Shown: positions 53,666 to 62,952 of the stretch, piece after piece
Numbering within the stretch: the stretch's first letter is position 1
Layout of the letters: each line of letters opens with the position of its first letter
Assembly: GCF_049116215.1 (NCBI RefSeq)
Contig: NZ_JAGDZB010000006.1
Location: forward strand, 310,001-374,000
Origin: Shimia sp049116215
Lineage (GTDB): Bacteria; Pseudomonadota; Alphaproteobacteria; Rhodobacterales; Rhodobacteraceae
DNA length: 64,000 nt
Direction of reading: 5' to 3'
Notes under the pieces: generated by a model
What the model was told of the DNA's origin: nothing
What the model saw: the letters and a program-made list of their open reading frames with translations, nothing else
Database searches by the model: none
Translations under genes and position numbers: made by a program

Positions 53666-53695
53666 AGGGCGTCAGCGGTGCTGGCGCCCTTTTTG
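53666..53695 (+). terminator. Terminator of argD-argF
   Basis: AGGGCGTCAGC (53666-53676) pairs with GCTGGCGCCCT (53680-53690), one G-U pair, followed by five to six T. Confidence 0.85.
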
Positions 53696-53756
53696 TTGTC
53701 TGGGTGTCAGATGTGCGCCTAAACTGGTTGTGCGAGAGGACAAAGGGGAGCGTGTG

Positions 53757-54812
53757 ATGGGTGAGGCGCAAGGGCGTAGTAACACGTCCCGGATTGTGGT
53801 GGCCGGGGCGGGCAGTATTGGGTGTTTTGTGGGCGGGTTGTTGGCGCGTGGCGGTCACGATGTGACGCTGTTGTTGCGGGCTGGCACGGCTGAGGAGATC
53901 ACGCAGAATGGTCTGACGCTGACGGATTTTGGTGATTTGGACGTGGCTTTAGCGCCAGATCGGTTTGCGATGAGCGTTGACCCGGCGTGTTTGGCAGATG
54001 CGGATATTGTGTTGGTCACGGTGAAGAGCGGGGCCACGGAAGAAATGGCGGCGCAAATTGTAGAGCATGCACCGGAAGATGCCGTGGTGGTGAGCCTTCA
54101 AAACGGGGTGGCGAACGCAGCGCTGCTGCGCGAGTTGCTGCTGGGCTGGGACGTGCGGGCCGGTATGGTGCCGTTTAACGTGGTCTGGGTCGGCGGTGGC
54201 CGCTTTCATCGCGGCACCAGTGGCGACATTCTCATTGAGCGCGGATTGGAGCATGTCGGGCGGCAGTTGAATGTTCCGGATCTCACCGTTCATGAGCATG
54301 CAGAACTTGCGGCCGTGCAATGGGGCAAGCTGCTGATCAATCTCAACAATGCATTGAACGCTCTGTCAGGCCTGCCGCTGCAGGCGCAGCTTGGAGACAG
54401 GCGGTGGCGGCGGTTGATGGCGGCTCAGATGGAGGAGGCTTTGATGGTGCTGCGGGTGGCGGATGTGGCTTTTCAGAACCCCGTGGCAAAGGTGCCTATG
54501 GGGATGGTGCCGCGGATATTACGGCTGCGAACCTGGGCTTTTCGGCTAGTGGCGAAAACCATGCTGTCAATTGATCCCAATGCGCGCAGCTCTATGTGGG
54601 AAGACCTTGAGAAAGGCCGTGGGACCGAGATTGACGAGCTGCAGGGCAAGATCGTGCGGTTGGCGCGGCAGGCCAATGTGGCAGCGCCTATCAATGCGGG
54701 GATTTCCGAGTTGATAAGGGACGTGGAGACGTTGGGCGGCGGGTCACCCAAGCTCACAGCACAGGAAGTGCAGGCGCGTCTGCGGGCCTTTGAAGCACCC
54801 GCAGACGGCTAA
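53757..54812 (+). CDS. Ketopantoate reductase family protein (2-dehydropantoate 2-reductase)
   Basis: A 351-residue oxidoreductase. The NADP-binding Rossmann motif is VVAGAGSIGCFVGGLLARGGHD (GAGSIG near 16-21; full run not shown), followed by VTVKSGATEEMA and SLQNGVAN, and the catalytic Lys region WGKLLINLNNALNAL. This is the ApbA/PanE family; specificity for ketopantoate is likely but not proven. The ATG at 53757 has GGGGAG seven bases upstream; the GTG at 53730 is a possible alternative. Confidence 0.82.
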   Translation: MGEAQGRSNTSRIVVAGAGSIGCFVGGLLARGGHDVTLLLRAGTAEEITQNGLTLTDFGDLDVALAPDRFAMSVDPACLADADIVLVTVKSGATEEMAAQIVEHAPEDAVVVSLQNGVANAALLRELLLGWDVRAGMVPFNVVWVGGGRFHRGTSGDILIERGLEHVGRQLNVPDLTVHEHAELAAVQWGKLLINLNNALNALSGLPLQAQLGDRRWRRLMAAQMEEALMVLRVADVAFQNPVAKVPMGMVPRILRLRTWAFRLVAKTMLSIDPNARSSMWEDLEKGRGTEIDELQGKIVRLARQANVAAPINAGISELIRDVETLGGGSPKLTAQEVQARLRAFEAPADG

Positions 54813-54815
54813 GGT

Positions 54816-56297
54816 TTAGCTGCTCAACGTGTTGAGCGCGAAGAAGATTGCAGCGGACATCAAGGCTGCGGCAGGGACTGTGATGACCCAGGCGGCGATG
54901 ATGGTCATGAAGTGGCTGCGGCGCACCAGCTTGCGGCGGCGGCGTTCTTCAGGGGCGATGCGTTTTTCCGGTGTGCGCTGAACCGCGGTTTTACGTAGGC
55001 GGCGCTCGGCGTGCCATTCGCGATAGAAACCCACCCCAAAAATGCCGCCCACTGCAATGTGAGTGGAGCTTACCGGCAGGCCCAGCCAAGAGGCGACAAT
55101 CACGGTGATGGCCGCAGACAGGGCCACGCAGTAGGCGCGCATCGGGTTCAGCTTGGTGATCTTTTCACCCACCATGCGGATCAGCTTGGGGCCAAATAAG
55201 AACAGGCCAAAGGAGATCCCGAAGGCACCAATGATCATCACCCAGCTTGGGATCGAAACCTTGGCGGCAAATTCGCCGAACTCAGCAGCATGTACGATCG
55301 CGGCCAGCGGACCCACCGCGTTGGCGACGTCGTTGGCGCCGTGTGCGAAAGACAGCAGCGCGGCAGAGAACACCAGCGGGATGCCAAACAGCACTTTGAG
55401 CGATTTATTGCGGTTTTCCAGCCCTTCAGACTGCCGGCGGATCAGCGGGGCGGAGACCACATAAGCCAGACCACCCACGGCAACGCCAATCAGCAGCGCG
55501 GTTTGTAGATCGATCTTGATGATCCGCTTCAGACCTTTGAGCGCCAGATAAGACGCAAAAGCAGCGGCCATGATGCCAATCAGAACCGGCACCCAGCGGC
55601 GGGCGGCGGCGATCTTGTCATCCTGATAGATGATTTTGACTTTGATGAAGGCCAGGAAGGCGGCGGCGATCACGCCACCCAGTACCGGAGAAATTACCCA
55701 AGACGCGGCGATTTTCGCCATGGTGGGCCAGTTCACGGCGGCGAAACCTGCAGCGGCGATGCCTGCGCCCATTACGCCCCCCACAACCGAGTGGGTGGTG
55801 GAGACCGGTGCCCCCACCCAGGTTGCAAGGTTCACCCAGAGTGCGGATGAGATCAGCGCGGCCATCATGGCCCAGATGAAGATGGTGGTGTTGGCCATGC
55901 CAGAGGGGTCAATGATGCCTTTGGAGATGGTGGAAACCACGTCGCCACCGGCAAGCAAAGCGCCTGCACTTTCAAAGAAGGCGGCAATGACAATTGCGCC
56001 CCCCATGGTGAGCGCATTGGCGCCCACAGCGGGCCCCATGTTGTTGGCCACATCGTTGGCACCGATGTTGATCGCCATATAGGCGCCAATCCCGGCGGCG
56101 GCGATGATGATCATCGTATTGGAGTCGCTGCCTGACAGCAGACCAGCCGCCATACCTGCGAGCACAATGAAGGCAATCGCAATGCCAAACCCGACCATAG
56201 GGCGGGAGACATAGAGGGTGGCAGATTCCAAATGGGAGATGCGGTTGAGGTCTCGGTCCAGAGTGGACCATTTCTTGCCTGAGTTTGGCGAGGTCAT
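54816..56297 (-). CDS. pit: Inorganic phosphate transporter, PiT family
   Basis: A 493-residue inner-membrane protein. The PiT signature GANDVAN occurs twice, in INIGANDVANNMGP (about 77-90) and SFAHGANDVANAVGP (about 315-329), as in the inverted-repeat PiT fold. A charged loop near the C terminus (RTPEKRIAPEERRRRK) precedes the last helix. Takes up phosphate with a cation. An 11-base-period repeat resembling a Pho box lies 57-96 bases upstream. Its stop is three bases from the convergent reductase gene. Confidence 0.92.
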   Translation of the reverse strand: MTSPNSGKKWSTLDRDLNRISHLESATLYVSRPMVGFGIAIAFIVLAGMAAGLLSGSDSNTMIIIAAAGIGAYMAINIGANDVANNMGPAVGANALTMGGAIVIAAFFESAGALLAGGDVVSTISKGIIDPSGMANTTIFIWAMMAALISSALWVNLATWVGAPVSTTHSVVGGVMGAGIAAAGFAAVNWPTMAKIAASWVISPVLGGVIAAAFLAFIKVKIIYQDDKIAAARRWVPVLIGIMAAAFASYLALKGLKRIIKIDLQTALLIGVAVGGLAYVVSAPLIRRQSEGLENRNKSLKVLFGIPLVFSAALLSFAHGANDVANAVGPLAAIVHAAEFGEFAAKVSIPSWVMIIGAFGISFGLFLFGPKLIRMVGEKITKLNPMRAYCVALSAAITVIVASWLGLPVSSTHIAVGGIFGVGFYREWHAERRLRKTAVQRTPEKRIAPEERRRRKLVRRSHFMTIIAAWVITVPAAALMSAAIFFALNTLSS

Positions 56298-56353
56298 GAC
56301 ATAGAATCCCGGCTTTACGTCGTACGGGGGAGCTACCCCCGTCGCCGGGTCAA

Positions 56354-56393
56354 TGCAACGATTTCGTTACAAATGCGTTACGAAAGGATTACA
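56354..56393. promoter_or_regulatory. Candidate Pho box upstream of pit
   Basis: Four related 7-mers start at an exact 11-base period: TGCAACG (56354), CGTTACA (56365), CGTTACG (56376) and GATTACA (56387). Read on the minus strand this is an array of NGTAAC units toward pit. PhoB boxes are 7-mers with 4-base gaps, also an 11-base period. The bases differ from the canonical CTGTCAT. Confidence 0.45.
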
Positions 56394-56847
56394 ATTCTCT
56401 CAGAATGGCCTGAAGCTGTGGTTCGTTCACCATACCGGCGGCTTCTTGCGCGGGCACCCATTTGCGGGTGCGTTCCTCGGCTTCCGGGAAGTCATCGACC
56501 AATTCCGTGACCTCAGTTTCAAACACGGTGACGTCAACCGGCACCTCAAGCCCTCCATCCAGCCGCTTATCATAGCCATAAATCCCAACCGGTTGGCTGT
56601 TGATGTTGGCTTCTTTCACGCCAGCCTCTTCCCAAGCTTCACGCAGGGCTGCACCCGGCGCGTCCAACCCGTTGATTGGCCAGCCTTTGGGCAGAACCCA
56701 ACGGCCTGTGTCTCGCGACGTGATCAGCAAAACCTCAGTTGCGCCTTTTGCCTCACGCGTGCAAAGCGCAGCGACCTGAATCCGGCGCGGGCGGCGCAAC
56801 ATCGGTGCGATCACGCTGTCAAAGGCGGATTTAAGGGCGTTGGTCAT
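56389..56847 (-). CDS. NUDIX hydrolase, DIPP-like
   Basis: A 152-residue NUDIX protein. The catalytic box is GLDAPGAALREAWEEAGV (about 71-88), with the REAWEEAG core intact. The N-terminal AALCTREAKGATEVLLITSR and LPKGW resemble diphosphoinositol-polyphosphate/Ap4A-type NUDIX enzymes. The substrate is unknown; many such enzymes hydrolyse dinucleoside polyphosphates. It lies upstream of pit on the same strand with a 91-base gap. Confidence 0.85.
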   Translation of the reverse strand: MTNALKSAFDSVIAPMLRRPRRIQVAALCTREAKGATEVLLITSRDTGRWVLPKGWPINGLDAPGAALREAWEEAGVKEANINSQPVGIYGYDKRLDGGLEVPVDVTVFETEVTELVDDFPEAEERTRKWVPAQEAAGMVNEPQLQAILREL

Positions 56848-56953
56848 GGAGGTCTGCTCGGCTTTTTTCGGTTTTGTTATCGGGTCGGTTTTTTGTTCTT
56901 CTTTTGTATATACGTTTTGGTTAGCAAAACGTCAAGGTATGCCCCAAATACAC

Positions 56954-59398
56954 CTATTGTTTCCGGCGTTTGGACCGCAAAGTGGGATCCGCTTGCCTGG
57001 GATCTTCGGGCCAAGGATGCTTGGGGTAACGGCCGCGCATATCCTTGCGCACGTCCGCATAAGAGCTAGCCCAGAAGCCGGGGATGTCCATTGTAGTTTG
57101 CACCGGTTTTTGTCCCGGAGAGAGCAGGGTGACGCGCAAGGGGGTGTTGCCGACCATAGGATGGGTGGTTTGGCCAAAGAGCTCTTGCAGGCGCAGGGTG
57201 ATTTCGGGGTTTTCGCCAGAGTAGTCGATCGGAATTTTGCGATCCAGCGGCGTGGTGAAATGCGCAGGGGCCAGCTTGTCCACCAGTTGCATCTGGTTCC
57301 AATCGAGGCGGGCGCGCAGGGCGTCCAGCACGTCAAACCTCTTCCAGTGGTCGACGGTTTTCACGCCGGATAGATGGGGCAGTAGCCAGTCGTCGATTGA
57401 GGACAGGAGCGCGTAGGGCGTCATATCGGGTAGGTCATGACCGGCGGCGCGGATCAACTCTACCCTTGCGACAAAGCGTTGCGCAGCGGCGGACAGCGTG
57501 ATGCCGAGGTCGCGCACCCCGTCGAGCATGGCGGCGGCGATGGCATCATCGGGTGCGTCTTTCCAGATGCGGTCGTCAAGCGTGACGGCGCCAAACATTT
57601 CCTGACGGCGGGCAATGACGCGGCGCTCGCGTTTGGACCAGTGGCAGTTGTCTTGCCAAGAGATCTGATCTGCAAACAGTTCGCGGATTTGGCCTTCGGA
57701 GATTTGGATCGCCTGGCGGATGCGCGCCTCGCGTGGGTTGCCGTCTGTGTCCGTCACCACAATCAGGCGGGTGGCGGCGAGCGGGTCTTCGTCACTGAGC
57801 ACCGTGCCTTTGCCGCCGGATAAGACAAAGCGCGGGTCGTCACCTTTGCGGTGCAAGCCGATGCGGTCTGGATAAGCCAGTGCGGCGAGCTCTGCGGCGC
57901 TGCGCGGGGTGGGGTCGCTGCCTTTGGCGGATTTGGCGAGGCGTTTGGCCTCGTCACGGATCGTGTGCAGTGCAGCGCGGTTGACGCCGAAAGGGCGGCG
58001 GTCAGAGAAGGATTTGAGATCGGTCAGGGCTTCGATGCGCAATGACAGATCCACGGGGGCGCCTCGGGTGAGTGGGTCACGCGCGGCGAGCAGTGCGGCC
58101 ATCGCTGCAGCTTGGGGGCCTGCCGTGACGAGCATGTGGGCGAGGCGGGGGTGCAGCGGCAGTTTGGAAAGGGCTTTGCCATGTGTGGTTATGCGATTGT
58201 CACCGTCAAGCGCGCCAAGCATGTTCAGGACCGCTTGCGCCTCGGCAAAGCTGCCGGGGTTGGGCTGTGTCAGAAGGGCGAGATCGGTGGGGGCGGCGCC
58301 CCAGAGGGCAAGCTCCAGCGCAAGGCCGGTGAGGTCGGCGGCTTCGATTTCGGCGGGTGGGAAGGGCAGCAATGCACCTTCTTCGCCTTTGGTCCAAAGC
58401 CGGTAGCAGATGCCCTCAGCGACACGTCCGGCGCGACCTTGGCGTTGGGTGGCTTCGGCGCGGGTGACACGCTCGGTGACAAGGCGAGACATGCCGGAGC
58501 CGGGATCAAAGCGGGCGCGGCGGGCGCGGCCTGCGTCAACCACCACGCGCACGTCTTGGATGGTGAGCGAGGTTTCTGCAATGGAGGTGGCGAGCACCAC
58601 TTTGCGGCCCGATTGAGCGGGGCGGATGGCGGCTTGTTGGTCTTTGAAGGGCATGGCGCCAAACAAGGGATGCACGGTGCAGTTTGCGGTTAGGTTGAGC
58701 TGCGATTGCGTGCGGCGGATTTCGCCTTCGCCAGGCAGGAAAACCAGCACGCCGCCCTCCGTCTCGCTGATCGCTTGCGTGATCAGGCGGGCGGTGGCCT
58801 CTTCCAGGCGGGTGTTTTTGGGCAAAGGCCTTTCGAGCCAGCGGGTTTCCACCGGATAAGCGCGGCCCTCGGACGTGATCATCGGCGCGTTGCCCATGAG
58901 AGCGGCAACCGGTTCGGCGTCTAGCGTGGCGGACATGGCTACGAGGATCAGATCGTCGCGCAGGGCGTCGCAGATTTCGAGACACAGCGCGAGGCCGAGG
59001 TCTGCGTTGAGGCTGCGCTCGTGGAATTCGTCAAAGATCACAGCGCCGATGCCAGAGAGTTCCGGATCAGACTGGATCATGCGGGTCAGGATGCCTTCGG
59101 TGACCACTTCGATGCGGGTGGATTTGGAGGTCTTGCTTTCGCCACGCACGCGGTAACCCACGGTTTGACCGGCGGTTTCCCCCAGAGTCTGCGCCATGCG
59201 CTCGGCAGCGGCGCGGGCGGCGAGACGGCGCGGTTCCAGCATCAGGATGCGGCCTTTGGTGAGGTTCGCTTCCAGCATGGCAAGGGGCACAACGGTGGTT
59301 TTACCCGCGCCGGGAGGGGCTTGCAGCACCGCGCGACCTGTGTCGCGTAAAGCAGAGATCAGGGGATCGAGTGCGTCGTGGATGGGCAGTTGCGTCAT
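56954..59398 (-). CDS. hrpB: ATP-dependent helicase HrpB
   Basis: An 814-residue DExH-box helicase of the HrpA/HrpB group. The P-loop is APPGAGKTT (27-35), the motif II is IFDEFHERSL (DEFH), motif VI is TQRQGRAGRV, and the C-terminal HrpB domain is complete (LFGQTTHPMVGNTPLRVTLL). Length is normal for HrpB. Its RNA substrate is unknown in bacteria. An AT-rich inverted repeat (ACGTTTT/AAAACGT, 56912-56932) lies between it and the NUDIX gene. Confidence 0.9.
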   Translation of the reverse strand: MTQLPIHDALDPLISALRDTGRAVLQAPPGAGKTTVVPLAMLEANLTKGRILMLEPRRLAARAAAERMAQTLGETAGQTVGYRVRGESKTSKSTRIEVVTEGILTRMIQSDPELSGIGAVIFDEFHERSLNADLGLALCLEICDALRDDLILVAMSATLDAEPVAALMGNAPMITSEGRAYPVETRWLERPLPKNTRLEEATARLITQAISETEGGVLVFLPGEGEIRRTQSQLNLTANCTVHPLFGAMPFKDQQAAIRPAQSGRKVVLATSIAETSLTIQDVRVVVDAGRARRARFDPGSGMSRLVTERVTRAEATQRQGRAGRVAEGICYRLWTKGEEGALLPFPPAEIEAADLTGLALELALWGAAPTDLALLTQPNPGSFAEAQAVLNMLGALDGDNRITTHGKALSKLPLHPRLAHMLVTAGPQAAAMAALLAARDPLTRGAPVDLSLRIEALTDLKSFSDRRPFGVNRAALHTIRDEAKRLAKSAKGSDPTPRSAAELAALAYPDRIGLHRKGDDPRFVLSGGKGTVLSDEDPLAATRLIVVTDTDGNPREARIRQAIQISEGQIRELFADQISWQDNCHWSKRERRVIARRQEMFGAVTLDDRIWKDAPDDAIAAAMLDGVRDLGITLSAAAQRFVARVELIRAAGHDLPDMTPYALLSSIDDWLLPHLSGVKTVDHWKRFDVLDALRARLDWNQMQLVDKLAPAHFTTPLDRKIPIDYSGENPEITLRLQELFGQTTHPMVGNTPLRVTLLSPGQKPVQTTMDIPGFWASSYADVRKDMRGRYPKHPWPEDPRQADPTLRSKRRKQ

Positions 59399-59448
59399 AG
59401 GGCACCTTATCGGCCCGTGGGCACGGGGCGTCTAGGGGGGATCACGCG

Positions 59449-60183
59449 CTATTCACGGCGGAAGAGTTTGGCCTTGCCGTGGCGCGAGGTGAGATGCACC
59501 TCGCTGGCGCGCCAGCGGTCGCCTTCGGGGGTGTAGACAATAGCGAGTGGCGAGGTTTTGAGTTCGGCCAGTTCTTCGGCGGAATAGCCGCCAATGCGGT
59601 CATAGGTGCCCGAACAGATGACTTTGCCGTCACCGTTTTGGCGCGATTTCAGCGTGATGCGCACGAGGCGGGTGCCGTCAAATTGCTTTTGGTCCAGCGT
59701 GCAGAGGGTATCTTCATCCTGATCGCGCAGGGTGAGCCACATCATGGTCATCGGGTCGACTGAGCCACGTTTGGCTTTGTCTGAGATCGGCGCGGCGGGC
59801 GTTTGGGCGCCAGCGGTTTTGCGTGGCAGGGTGCCTGCGAAGGTCAGAGTGGTTTCGCTGACCCGTTTGCCGGTGTCGATGAAGCCGTCATAGCGAGATG
59901 GGGCGATTTTGTTGCCACGCACCGCGCCTTGGCTTTGCACGGTGAAGCGGATGCGACGTAGGGCGCCTGCAAGTCCGGTGGTATAAAAACTGCCTTTGCC
60001 GGCAAAGACGCTTTGGGTTTGCTGCGCGGCCACGTCCAATTCGCCGACCTTGAAGCCAAAGGCGTGTACCGACCACTTTTGGGCTTTGGAATTCGCCTGA
60101 CCGGCGTGTGGCACAGCAACTGCGGCACAGAGCAGCAGTGAGGCGAGAAGACGGTGGGGGCGGGGTAGACAAAACGGGGTCAT
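59449..60183 (-). CDS. Exported DUF3108 protein
   Basis: A 244-residue protein with a signal peptide (about 1-30, AAVAVPHAGQA) and a DUF3108 core (WSVHAFGFKVGELDVAA, YTTGLAGALRRIRF, SRYDGFIDTG). DUF3108 proteins are periplasmic, beta-rich and of unknown function; they are thought to be linked to envelope lipids, which is inference. The start at 60183 (MTPFCLPRP) was preferred over 60192; the gene's 5' end is antisense to the meaB leader. Confidence 0.8.
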   Translation of the reverse strand: MTPFCLPRPHRLLASLLLCAAVAVPHAGQANSKAQKWSVHAFGFKVGELDVAAQQTQSVFAGKGSFYTTGLAGALRRIRFTVQSQGAVRGNKIAPSRYDGFIDTGKRVSETTLTFAGTLPRKTAGAQTPAAPISDKAKRGSVDPMTMMWLTLRDQDEDTLCTLDQKQFDGTRLVRITLKSRQNGDGKVICSGTYDRIGGYSAEELAELKTSPLAIVYTPEGDRWRASEVHLTSRHGKAKLFRRE

Positions 60184-60226
60184 GCGCGGCATGAAGACTC
60201 ACAATCAAAAAGATACAGGCTTGTCC

Positions 60227-61198
60227 ATGGATATCGCAGATCTGCGTGACAGAATACTGAAACAAGACCGTCGGGCGCTGGCCCGTGCCATCACTTTGGT
60301 GGAGAGCGCGCGGCCCGATCATCGGGCGCAGGCCACGGCCCTGTTGGATGAACTGTCGAAAGCGGGCAGGCAGTCGTTGCGGATTGGCCTTTCGGGCACG
60401 CCGGGGGTGGGGAAATCCACCTTTATCGAGAGCTTTGGCAAGATGTTGACCGCGCAGGGGCTGCGCGTGGCGGTGCTGGCGGTGGATCCGTCTTCGGCGC
60501 GCTCTGGCGGGTCTATTCTAGGCGATAAGACCCGGATGGAACGTCTGAGCCGGGATCGCAATGCGTTTATTCGGCCGTCGCCCAGCCAGACACATTTGGG
60601 TGGCGTGGCGCGGCGGACGCGGGAAGCGGTGGCGCTGTGTGAGGCGGCGGGCTTTGACGTGGTGCTGATTGAGACCGTTGGGGTTGGGCAGTCCGAAACC
60701 GTTGTGGCGGAGATGTCGGATCTGTTCTTATTGTTGCTGGCGCCTGCCGGTGGTGACGAGCTGCAAGGTGTGAAGCGTGGGATCATGGAGATGGCGGACG
60801 TTATCCTTGTGAACAAGGCGGATGGCGATCTCAAGGCTACGGCCATGCGGACCTGTGCGGATTACTCCGGTGCGTTGCGATTGTTGCGCAAGCGGCCTCA
60901 GGACCCGGATGGGTTTCCAAAGGCAATGACAGTGTCGGCGCTGCAAGAGGATGGTCTGTCAAAAGCATGGGAAGAAATGATCACATTGACCAATTGGCGC
61001 AAAGAGGAAGGCCATTGGGCTTACCGGCGCGCTACGCAGGCGCAGTTCTGGTTTCACGAAGAAGTGCGGCAAGGGCTGTTGGCCAGATTGCAGCAAGGGC
61101 AGGTCCCGCACCATATGGCAAAGCTGGACGGCAAAGTGGCGTCTGGCGATATGACGCCTGGCCAAGCTGCCAAAGAGATGCTTGATCACCTCTCCTAA
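60227..61198 (+). CDS. meaB: Methylmalonyl-CoA mutase chaperone GTPase MeaB
   Basis: A 323-residue G3E-family GTPase that protects and reactivates methylmalonyl-CoA mutase. The P-loop is GTPGVGKST (about 58-66), followed by DPSSARSGGSILGDKTRM, the Walker B region LIETVGVGQSE and the base-specificity motif NKAD. It serves the propionyl-CoA to succinyl-CoA route, thus complementing prpE; no mutase gene is in the window. The ATG at 60227 begins MDIADLRDRI; the ATG at 60182 or 60191 would overlap the divergent gene. Confidence 0.88.
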   Translation: MDIADLRDRILKQDRRALARAITLVESARPDHRAQATALLDELSKAGRQSLRIGLSGTPGVGKSTFIESFGKMLTAQGLRVAVLAVDPSSARSGGSILGDKTRMERLSRDRNAFIRPSPSQTHLGGVARRTREAVALCEAAGFDVVLIETVGVGQSETVVAEMSDLFLLLLAPAGGDELQGVKRGIMEMADVILVNKADGDLKATAMRTCADYSGALRLLRKRPQDPDGFPKAMTVSALQEDGLSKAWEEMITLTNWRKEEGHWAYRRATQAQFWFHEEVRQGLLARLQQGQVPHHMAKLDGKVASGDMTPGQAAKEMLDHLS

Positions 61199-61267
61199 AC
61201 TGCGCCATCATGTCCGAATGGATATTTCGTACTCCCGTACCTTGCCTGGGATGCAAGATGGTGCCGT

Positions 61268-61957
61268 TTGACTAAGCCGTTGGAAAAATTACCCCCTGCG
61301 CGCGATTTTGGCTGGGCTTTGCGTGGACTTGAAGAAGCCGAAACGGTGTTCACTCAAACCCGTGATGGACGTCTGGTCATGGAGTTGCGACACCCGGTCG
61401 TGTCCGGTGTGACCGCCGAGATGGTCGCGTGGTGGTTTGGGGTTTATGCGCATCTAAAGCTGAAAATTGATGGGGAGACCCATCTGGCATTCTTGGTGTG
61501 GCATCCCCGCGATCATGCGCACATCGAACGGGTCGGAGGCGAAACGCAAGCTCCGCTGAAAGCGGGGGATCGGATTGCCTTTCAGGAGGCCTATGGTCGG
61601 GATACGCGATACTCGACGAATGAAACCCTTCAGGTATTGCGACGGACGTTACAGAGTTACGCCATTCGTTCATTAAGGTTGGGCTTTACCGTGGCCGAGC
61701 TGGAACACGCTTTCCATGACACTGACAAAGGTGTGCAAGTTTTGACCAGACTGTGCATTGGCGTTCCGAACGGATGGGCGAAGACCCTGATCAATCAGGT
61801 GTTCATTCCTGTGCTTTTTGATGAGAAGAAAACCGAAGCTTGGATGCAGCACAATGTGGAAGAGATCAGCGCCTGGGCGCATTTTTTGCCGGAGATTTAT
61901 GCCCGCCGGGATCAGGGTGAGGTGATCGTGTGGGATCGTGCTGGTGAGGAAGGTTAA
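61268..61957 (+). CDS. DAPG-hydrolase-like protein, copy 1
   Basis: A 229-residue protein related to PhlG, the zinc enzyme that splits an acetyl group from 2,4-diacetylphloroglucinol. Family features seen are GVTAEMVAWWFGVYAH, WHPRDHAHIE (candidate metal-binding His pair) and FQEAYGRD (candidate Glu ligand), plus HNVEEISAWAHFLPEIYARR near the end. The substrate is unknown, and the organism is unlikely to make DAPG. Start: TTG at 61268, weakly supported. The next gene is a paralogue. Confidence 0.72.
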   Translation: MTKPLEKLPPARDFGWALRGLEEAETVFTQTRDGRLVMELRHPVVSGVTAEMVAWWFGVYAHLKLKIDGETHLAFLVWHPRDHAHIERVGGETQAPLKAGDRIAFQEAYGRDTRYSTNETLQVLRRTLQSYAIRSLRLGFTVAELEHAFHDTDKGVQVLTRLCIGVPNGWAKTLINQVFIPVLFDEKKTEAWMQHNVEEISAWAHFLPEIYARRDQGEVIVWDRAGEEG

Positions 61958-62084
61958 GATAAAAGATTTATTTGAAATTTAGAAAATGTTTCTTGCCCGC
62001 CAATGGTAAGTGCACGCACTCTACATACACGGCACCATCACGGTGCACCTAACGACGCGATGGGGCAAAACACAGAGTGTCGAG

Positions 62085-62798
62085 ATGTGGGGGAGCGACG
62101 TGCAGATACCTGAACCACGTGAGTTCGGCTGGGAACTCAAGAGTTTTGACAATGCCCATTCCAAAGTGACCCATCTCCCAGATGGGCGCACACTATTTGA
62201 GGTGGACCACCCGCCAGTGCGGGATGTGACCGCAGAGATGCTGAACTGGTGGTATGGTGTCTACGCGGATTTGACGTTGGTGATTGACGGGGAGACTTAT
62301 CCGGCCTTCATGGTCAGCCACCCGCAAGACCATATTTCCTTGGGCAGTGAAAAAACGTCTCCCGAAAGGCCCCTAAGGGCCGGGGATTTCGTGAACGTCA
62401 AAGAGGCCTACCAACGCAATCCAAAATACATGTTGGATGAACGGCTGGAAGTGGTGGCGCTGGAGGCTGAGAAATTTGCTCTGAAGGCCACACGTCGAGG
62501 GGTGACGGTGGCGGATTTGGAATTCCGATTTGAAGATGGGCCGGAGGGGGCCAAGTTCACAAATCATCTCACGGTGGGCGTGGAAAGTGGGTGGTTGAAA
62601 CCGCTGGTCAACAGGGTGATGATTCCCTGGCTGTACTACGAAGACAAGAATTACGCGTGGATTTTGCACTCGGTCGAAGAAGTTGGAAATTTTGAGAATT
62701 TTCTGCCCGAAATCTTTGCTCGGCGGCATCAAGGTATGACAATACAGTGGAACCGAAACTGCCTGGCGGATAACGAAGATCGTGCTCCGGAGGTTTAA
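62085..62798 (+). CDS. DAPG-hydrolase-like protein, copy 2
   Basis: A 237-residue paralogue of the preceding gene. The aligned blocks are REFGWELKSF, DVTAEMLNWWYGVYAD, SHPQDHISLG (same position as WHPRDH), VKEAYQRNP and HSVEEVGNFENFLPEIFARR. It keeps the His and Glu positions seen in copy 1. The ATG at 62085 was chosen by alignment with copy 1; a GTG at 62100 with GGGGAG upstream is an alternative. 127 bases separate the two genes. Confidence 0.72.
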   Translation: MWGSDVQIPEPREFGWELKSFDNAHSKVTHLPDGRTLFEVDHPPVRDVTAEMLNWWYGVYADLTLVIDGETYPAFMVSHPQDHISLGSEKTSPERPLRAGDFVNVKEAYQRNPKYMLDERLEVVALEAEKFALKATRRGVTVADLEFRFEDGPEGAKFTNHLTVGVESGWLKPLVNRVMIPWLYYEDKNYAWILHSVEEVGNFENFLPEIFARRHQGMTIQWNRNCLADNEDRAPEV

Positions 62799-62832
62799 GC
62801 TGCAAAATGCAGGCAAAGCGCAGCTGAATCAC

Positions 62833-62861
62833 TTGACGCCCCCGCGAAATGGGCCTAATGA
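62833..62861 (+). promoter_or_regulatory. Probable promoter of rpmB
   Basis: TTGACG (62833-62838), 17-base spacer, TAATGA (62856-62861), about 92 bases before the rpmB ATG. Good -35 and spacing for a housekeeping promoter. Confidence 0.5.
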
Positions 62862-62909
62862 CGCCAAACGAATTTCTGGGCGCAGCCTATGCGGTGCCCT
62901 ATTGCTTTG

Positions 62910-62928
62910 ACGGGGTCCATGTCCCCGT
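62910..62928 (+). other. Small hairpin in the rpmB leader
   Basis: ACGGGG (62910-62915) pairs with CCCCGT (62923-62928) with a 7-base loop, 24 bases before the ATG. It may be a leader element for translational control, but six pairs alone are weak evidence. Confidence 0.35.
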
Positions 62929-62952
62929 GGACTGTAAAACGAGGATATACCC

